Positions 59,552-64,000 of a DNA stretch of 64,000 nt are shown here, piece after piece. This DNA is from Lachnospiraceae bacterium UBA935 (GTDB lineage: Bacteria > Bacillota > Clostridia > Lachnospirales > Lachnospiraceae). Both the position numbers and the translations under genes were made by a program. Below the pieces are notes generated by a model. The model made no database searches. It was given only the letters and a program-made list of their open reading frames with translations, and had not been told where the DNA came from. The DNA is taken from assembly GCA_002293525.1 (NCBI GenBank), contig DBDJ01000018.1, positions 62,532 through 126,531 on the forward strand, read 5' to 3'. Within the stretch, counting starts at the first letter, position 1. The number at the start of each line of letters is the position of its first letter.

Positions 59552-60418
59552 ATGTTATCGATCAAACTTATATTGATGACACAGGATAAGGGCTTGACGG
59601 CAGGAGCCGTCAGGCAGTTCCTGGAACAGCTGCCGGAGCAGGCGTTACATGTGGGTGTCCGGGCCGTATTGGCACTGGTGTTTTATCTGATAGGGCTCCA
59701 GGTCATCAGGCTGATCCGTAACTTAGTCAAGCGGGCTTTGCAGCGGATGCAGGCGGATACGGGCGTGATTCAGTTCCTGAATTCTTTTCTTAAGATCATG
59801 CTGAATATTATCCTGCTGTTCATGATCGCTTCCGGCCTAGGGGTAGATGCCGCCAGTATAGCCGCCCTTCTGGGTACCATGGGCGTTGCGGTCGGCCTGG
59901 CCGTGCAAGGCAGTCTTTCTAATTTTGCCGGAGGCGTCCTGATCATGCTGCTGCGGCCTTTTAAGGTTGGTGATTATATTAAAGAAGATACCAACGGCAA
60001 TGAAGGTACCGTGATCGAACTCAATATTTTTTATACCAAGCTGCGGACAGTGGACAATCAGACCGTCGTGCTTCCCAACGGTTCGCTGGCTAATAACAGT
60101 CTGACGAATCTGGCGGTTGACAGCGACCGTCGTCTGGATATGATAATCGGTATTTCCTATGAAACAGAGATCCGTACCGCCAAAGCGGTCCTCCTTAAGG
60201 TGTTAGAAGAGGAGGAGGCGGTAATGAAAGACAAAGAGTACCGGGTATATGTCAGTGAACTGGCCCCAGGCCGGGTCAATATCGGCGTGCGCTGCTGGTT
60301 TAACGCCGAAGCTTACTGGGAAGGGAAATGGCGCATTACGGAAAATATTAAGTATGCTTTGGATGAGGCCGGTATCGTGTTGCCGCAATATCAGGTGATT
60401 CACCAATCAATTCAATAA
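59552..60418 (+). CDS. Small-conductance mechanosensitive channel, MscS family
   Basis: A 288-residue membrane protein with three membrane segments. The pore helix reads ASIAALLGTMGVAVGLAVQGSLSNFAGGVLIMLLRPFKVGDYI (near 102-144), the family hallmark. A cytoplasmic beta domain (GTVIELNIFYTKLRTVDNQTVVLPNG) and a C-terminal alpha/beta domain follow. It releases solutes on hypo-osmotic shock. The ribosome site (AAGAGGAATTGC) is modest. It lies 60 bases after the GlgB-like gene. Confidence 0.95.
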   Translation: MLSIKLILMTQDKGLTAGAVRQFLEQLPEQALHVGVRAVLALVFYLIGLQVIRLIRNLVKRALQRMQADTGVIQFLNSFLKIMLNIILLFMIASGLGVDAASIAALLGTMGVAVGLAVQGSLSNFAGGVLIMLLRPFKVGDYIKEDTNGNEGTVIELNIFYTKLRTVDNQTVVLPNGSLANNSLTNLAVDSDRRLDMIIGISYETEIRTAKAVLLKVLEEEEAVMKDKEYRVYVSELAPGRVNIGVRCWFNAEAYWEGKWRITENIKYALDEAGIVLPQYQVIHQSIQ

Positions 60419-60511
60419 TCATTTACCTTAATGGGCAGTCAGCCAGTAACGGCAGACTGCCCATTTGATAAAAATGATGTTAGGAAGCAGACCCTGTAGT
60501 GTGGAATGCTA

Positions 60512-62008
60512 TCAGCCGGTATATACTGATCGCATCAGCCATGCTATTTCGCTATCCATAACATTGGGATACTCTGTAACCTGAGCGGCAAATTCTACGC
60601 TGTCACGGTATTGAATTGACATCATATGATATTCAGCATACATGCCATATACAGATTTGGGCAATACCGTAACGGTAAACTGTCCAGAGGCATTTGTGAC
60701 TGCCTCCCCATAGCTAAAGGCCAGATAATCATTGCCTTGAGAGTACCAGTAAGGATTGAAGTACACACCGGTAACCGCAGTATTGGCAGAGTAATATTGA
60801 TTTCCGCCGGCCTGTGAGTAGACAATACCCGAAATTTGTACAGGGCGGGATTGCTCAGATCTGAAACGCACATCAAATCCGGGATAGGCCACATAAGGAC
60901 TTGATTCGCTTCCTACCAGTCCGGTGATGATGATTCCGGCCGGACGTAATACGGGACTGATTGTCAGGGTATAATTTTGAATATCGCCGGAGTCAAATCC
61001 CGATGATGCATTTGAGACCCTGATATAATAAGTTCCGGCCGTGACTGTAAGGACATTTTGACTTGTGTTCACTTTTTTAAGGAAGTGATAAGTGCCTCCT
61101 ACATTAATAAATACATCAAATTTACAACTATTGCTGGAGACAGTCGAAAGATTCATAACCAGTTTATCATAATCTCTGGAAGAAGGAACTTCGATCATAT
61201 ACCAGTCATTGTCGATTGGTGAATGTAAGCTACTGTTGGGGATGGTAACTGTATTGTAAGAAATAGGAATCACATTTGCCTCGGTACTGTTATCAGTGGA
61301 ACGACCGAGAGCGCTTAGTTCAAATGCATCAATTTCTGCCAGGGCACTGAGGGAATAATGTATGGTAAATGGCTGGGTAATACTGGAGCCGGCAACCGAC
61401 TCAATATATATATAATAAGTCTCGGTGGGGGCATTAATTGATGTTATGTAACCGGTTGACTCGGAAACTGTCCCTTCGCTTCCGTTCAGATAAGTTCCGT
61501 ATTGAGAATAAGCAACGACGACCCCATTCTTATCCAATATAAACAGGTCGTAATCAATGTCGGCATTATTCGGAAGATCTAACTGAGCCTGCAGATAGGC
61601 GCCTCCGGGAAGCGAAATCGAATAGGCTTTATAACCTCCTTCGGTTTCGATATAGTCGTCAAAACTGCCGTCTATTACTGATCTTCTTGCCTGGCTAAGT
61701 GACCGGCTTCCGTCCAATTCTGCCAGGTCGACTTGATTGCCGATTTTGGGCGGAGCCACTTCTTCATCAGACTGCATAAAGTCTGTAATTACTTCCTGAT
61801 CCTGCTGTAGAAGTTCAATATCATCCGGACTGCCGACATATTGTATGGGCAAATCGCCGTTATCATCCTGACTCGTATCCAAAGAAAGGGCATCTTTCAG
61901 TAGAACCGGTACCATATTGTGGTCTTGATTGGCTTGAACCGACAAGCCGGAGCTTAACAGCATGCTGACTGCGATTCCTAAGCAGATGAGTTTTCTTTTG
62001 TGTCTCAT
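60512..62008 (-). CDS. Secreted protein with two PPC-like beta domains, paralogue A
   Basis: A 498-residue secreted protein with a signal peptide (MRHKRKLICLGIAVSMLLSS, cleavage near residue 26, VQA). An acidic linker is followed by two beta-sandwich regions resembling bacterial pre-peptidase C-terminal (PPC) domains: residues about 110-215 (LPGGAYLQAQLDLPNNADIDYDLF) and about 235-345 (SPIDNDWYMIEVPSSRDYDKL, TVTAGTYYIRVSN). A C-terminal Ig-like region (about 350-498) with GQFTVTV follows. No catalytic motif or surface anchor is visible. The start is ATG 62008 after AAAGGAGG; the frame to 62065 is an extension. Its neighbour is a close paralogue. Role unknown; adhesion or glycan binding is conceivable. 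Confidence 0.85.
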   Translation of the reverse strand: MRHKRKLICLGIAVSMLLSSGLSVQANQDHNMVPVLLKDALSLDTSQDDNGDLPIQYVGSPDDIELLQQDQEVITDFMQSDEEVAPPKIGNQVDLAELDGSRSLSQARRSVIDGSFDDYIETEGGYKAYSISLPGGAYLQAQLDLPNNADIDYDLFILDKNGVVVAYSQYGTYLNGSEGTVSESTGYITSINAPTETYYIYIESVAGSSITQPFTIHYSLSALAEIDAFELSALGRSTDNSTEANVIPISYNTVTIPNSSLHSPIDNDWYMIEVPSSRDYDKLVMNLSTVSSNSCKFDVFINVGGTYHFLKKVNTSQNVLTVTAGTYYIRVSNASSGFDSGDIQNYTLTISPVLRPAGIIITGLVGSESSPYVAYPGFDVRFRSEQSRPVQISGIVYSQAGGNQYYSANTAVTGVYFNPYWYSQGNDYLAFSYGEAVTNASGQFTVTVLPKSVYGMYAEYHMMSIQYRDSVEFAAQVTEYPNVMDSEIAWLMRSVYTG

Positions 62009-62132
62009 AATTACCTCCTTTTGGTTTTCTGCTGCGTATGACAGATTAATAAGTGACAGGAACAATTAATAAATCGCTTGAATCGTAAAACAAAACATGT
62101 ATATCAATAGTTGACAGGTTTGATACCAGGTA

Positions 62133-63602
62133 TTAACCATGATATACGCTGGTTCCGAGCTGCCAGGCAATCCTGCTGTCTTGCAAGCTCGGATAATCAT
62201 CAACCTTGGCACTAAAGGTGACACTGTCGCGATACTGATAAGTTATCATGGTTTCGTACATGTAACCGCCATAGGCAACCGGTAAATCGACCGACACGTT
62301 AAATGCACCGCCGGCATCGGTGACTCCATAGGCGTAGCGGTTGGCAAAATCAGGAATACCGAGTCCTGACCAGTGGGGATTATAATATTGGCCGGTAACG
62401 TTAACACCGGGCAATCCGTACAATACGTTATTCAGTTCGACATATACGACACCGATAATCTGCACAAGGCCGCGGCCGGTTCTGAAACGAGCGGCATATC
62501 CCGGATAGGCAACCATGTAATCGAGGCCTTCGGTTCCGTGAAGGCCGGTGATAAGGATTCCGTCCGCCTTCAGGGTGGGCCACACAAGCAGCTGATACTC
62601 CTGGATATCATCAGAATCAAAGGAGGCAGCAGCATTGGTCACTCTGAGATAATAAGTGCCGGCCGTAACCGTGAGGACGCCGTTATAAACCGGCATTTTC
62701 TTCAAAGCCGGATAGGGGCTTCCTACATCAGTAAAGACCTCCAGGCCGCAGGCATTGACGGAATCAGTGTAGAGTTCCAGATTGAGCTTGTCATAAGAGC
62801 GGTCGGAAGGAACGACGATTTTGTACCAGTCATTGTCTATCGGTGAATGGATGTTTCTGCCGGTGAGCATGACACCTTCGGCAGGAAAGGTAAGCTGCCC
62901 GGCTTCCTGCACCTGTTCTCTAGGTTCGTCGCTGTCATATTCACCTGGGACGCTTACTGAATAATGTAAGGTATAGGGCTGGGTGTCGCTGCACCCTAAG
63001 GCGGCAACGATATACATTTTCAGGGACATCTGGCTGACATTGCTGGGGATCATATAGCCGACCGCTTCGGAAACGGTTCCTTCGCTGCCATTGATATAAG
63101 GGGAATATCCTGCTTGGTCAAGGATAATATCATTACCGTCGGTAATATAAAGATCATAGTCGATATTCGCGTCATTCGGCATATCCAGCTGGAGCTGCAG
63201 ATAGCAGCCGCCGGGCAAAGTAACCGGGTAATATACCGAGATGTTCGGCGTGTCAATATAGTCAGTAAAGCTGCCGTCGATAATAGATCTGGTTCTTGGC
63301 AGAGAGCGTCGCTCTGCGGAAATGCCGGGATCGATCAGGGTGCCGATCGTGTTGCTTTCATCTGTGGTGGGTTCAAGTTCAGTTTTTATTTCTGGTGTCT
63401 GCGCTAATATCTTAACATCCTCAAAATTTTCGACAAATTGGACCTCAAGAATTTCGTCGCTGTCATCTTGACTCATGTCCATGCCGCCATTATTCAGCAG
63501 AACCGGTGTCTCAATATCTTCTTGTCCGGCATATGCCGGTAAACTGGTGATCAGCAACATGCTTACGGCAACACCTAAACTGATAAGTTTTTTGATTCTC
63601 AT
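62133..63602 (-). CDS. Secreted protein with two PPC-like beta domains, paralogue B
   Basis: A 489-residue paralogue of the 60512 gene with the same architecture: signal peptide (MRIKKLISLGVAVSMLLITS, AYA cleavage site), acidic linker, two PPC-like domains (LPGGCYLQLQLDMPNDANIDYD; SPIDNDWYKIVVPSDRSYDKL) and a C-terminal beta region ending in a similar DSRIAW...SVYHG. The start is ATG 63602 after AAAGGAGGG; the frame continues upstream to 63839 through AT-rich intergenic DNA and is not coding there. The two genes probably arose by duplication. No enzyme motif is visible. Confidence 0.85.
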   Translation of the reverse strand: MRIKKLISLGVAVSMLLITSLPAYAGQEDIETPVLLNNGGMDMSQDDSDEILEVQFVENFEDVKILAQTPEIKTELEPTTDESNTIGTLIDPGISAERRSLPRTRSIIDGSFTDYIDTPNISVYYPVTLPGGCYLQLQLDMPNDANIDYDLYITDGNDIILDQAGYSPYINGSEGTVSEAVGYMIPSNVSQMSLKMYIVAALGCSDTQPYTLHYSVSVPGEYDSDEPREQVQEAGQLTFPAEGVMLTGRNIHSPIDNDWYKIVVPSDRSYDKLNLELYTDSVNACGLEVFTDVGSPYPALKKMPVYNGVLTVTAGTYYLRVTNAAASFDSDDIQEYQLLVWPTLKADGILITGLHGTEGLDYMVAYPGYAARFRTGRGLVQIIGVVYVELNNVLYGLPGVNVTGQYYNPHWSGLGIPDFANRYAYGVTDAGGAFNVSVDLPVAYGGYMYETMITYQYRDSVTFSAKVDDYPSLQDSRIAWQLGTSVYHG

Positions 63603-63650
63603 GTTTCCCTCCTTTTGATTGTCAATAAGATAATATAAACAATGGACAAT

Positions 63651-63667
63651 ACTTAACAAAGTTAAGT
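63651..63667. promoter_or_regulatory. 17-bp palindrome upstream of paralogue B
   Basis: ACTTAAC, AAA, GTTAAGT is a perfect 7-base inverted repeat about 50 bases before the start codon of the 62133 gene (minus strand), where the -35 region should be; TATATT at about 63638-63633 could be the -10 box. It is a candidate operator. The remaining 63668-64000 is very AT-rich and shows no gene. Confidence 0.45.
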
Positions 63668-64000
63668 AATTAATTATAAAATAAATAACAAATAATATCA
63701 ATTCATCTTGTTTAAATAACGTTTTTTTGTGCCAAAGTAAAGATTTGGAATCAGATAATCTGATTATATTTATGAACAATAAATAAAAACCAGCAACGTT
63801 AAAACGAAATAAGGTTTTTGTCATAAAATAAATAATCATATTTTCAGATAAGTCTACAGTAATGTTGTAAATTATTGATTATTTTCAATAATTACTCAAC
63901 CTTGTTTTATTGAAGTGATTAAGGATTCTATAAATAAAAATAGATAATATTCATAAAATTATTATTTGATTACTCAAACTTCGCACTTGATTAAGTGCAG

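Noticed and set aside
62133..63839. Long 568-codon version of secreted paralogue B with a hydrophobic N-terminal extension
   Set aside because: The added 79 codons are AT-rich intergenic DNA. ATG 63602 has a perfect ribosome site and begins a normal signal peptide matching paralogue A.

Overview
The window looks like a chromosomal segment of a low-to-mid GC, spore-forming member of the Clostridia, most likely a Lachnospiraceae-type bacterium. This is inferred from gene content: yqfC-yqfD sporulation genes, an SpoVB-like flippase, a TepA-like peptidase next to ftsK/spoIIIE, an NfnAB pair, the phoH-PgpH-like-ybeY block, and strong AGGAGG ribosome sites. No rRNA, tRNA, CRISPR array, integrase, transposase or phage gene was seen.

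Layout. 1-2600: the 3' end of a ClpP/TepA-like gene, then an AT-rich GntR-ABC transporter cassette bracketed by two near-identical copies of that gene's 3' end. 2600-13623: ftsK, fhs and folD (one-carbon metabolism), two zinc-ribbon membrane proteins flanking nfnAB, and rlmH. 13614-16886 (minus strand): an arsC-family gene remnant, a PepSY lipoprotein and a response regulator/histidine kinase pair; the last two transcription units share an identical direct-repeat promoter architecture. 16993-29951: ECF S component-NUDIX-YbjQ, pyrimidine-nucleoside phosphorylase, yqfC-yqfD-phoH-PgpH-like-ybeY, a flippase, and two flavoproteins. 29952-31620: an AT-rich island with an orphan C5 DNA methyltransferase and a broken restriction-endonuclease gene. 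31742-34008: DUF896, 5-formyl-THF cyclo-ligase, proA. 34030-36410: tandemly duplicated secreted leucine-rich-repeat proteins lying between two copies of a dispersed repeat. 36448-42128 (minus): esterase and an XRE/cupin regulator-potABCD operon. 42337-48898: beta-propeller lactonase, aroC, VanY-type carboxypeptidase, tgt-yajC, leuB. 48971-56287: ilvD, ilvB, an L,D-transpeptidase, serC-serA. 56348-60418: an array of palindromes, a small unknown gene, a GlgB-like enzyme and an MscS channel. 60512-63602 (minus): two paralogous secreted proteins.

Most genes are housekeeping. One-carbon metabolism (fhs, folD, 5-formyl-THF cyclo-ligase), redox balancing (nfnAB), amino-acid synthesis (proA, aroC, leuB, ilvD, ilvB, serC, serA), envelope building (flippase, VanY, L,D-transpeptidase) and sporulation dominate. 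I did not find one clearly new multi-gene system. The strongest leads are: the gene-end duplication around the GntR-ABC island, the shared response-regulator promoter element, a PgpH-slot protein that lacks its sensor domain and has HK in place of the HD motif, the diversified LRR pair flanked by repeats, a GlgB-like enzyme without the usual region I histidine, and the decayed restriction-modification locus.
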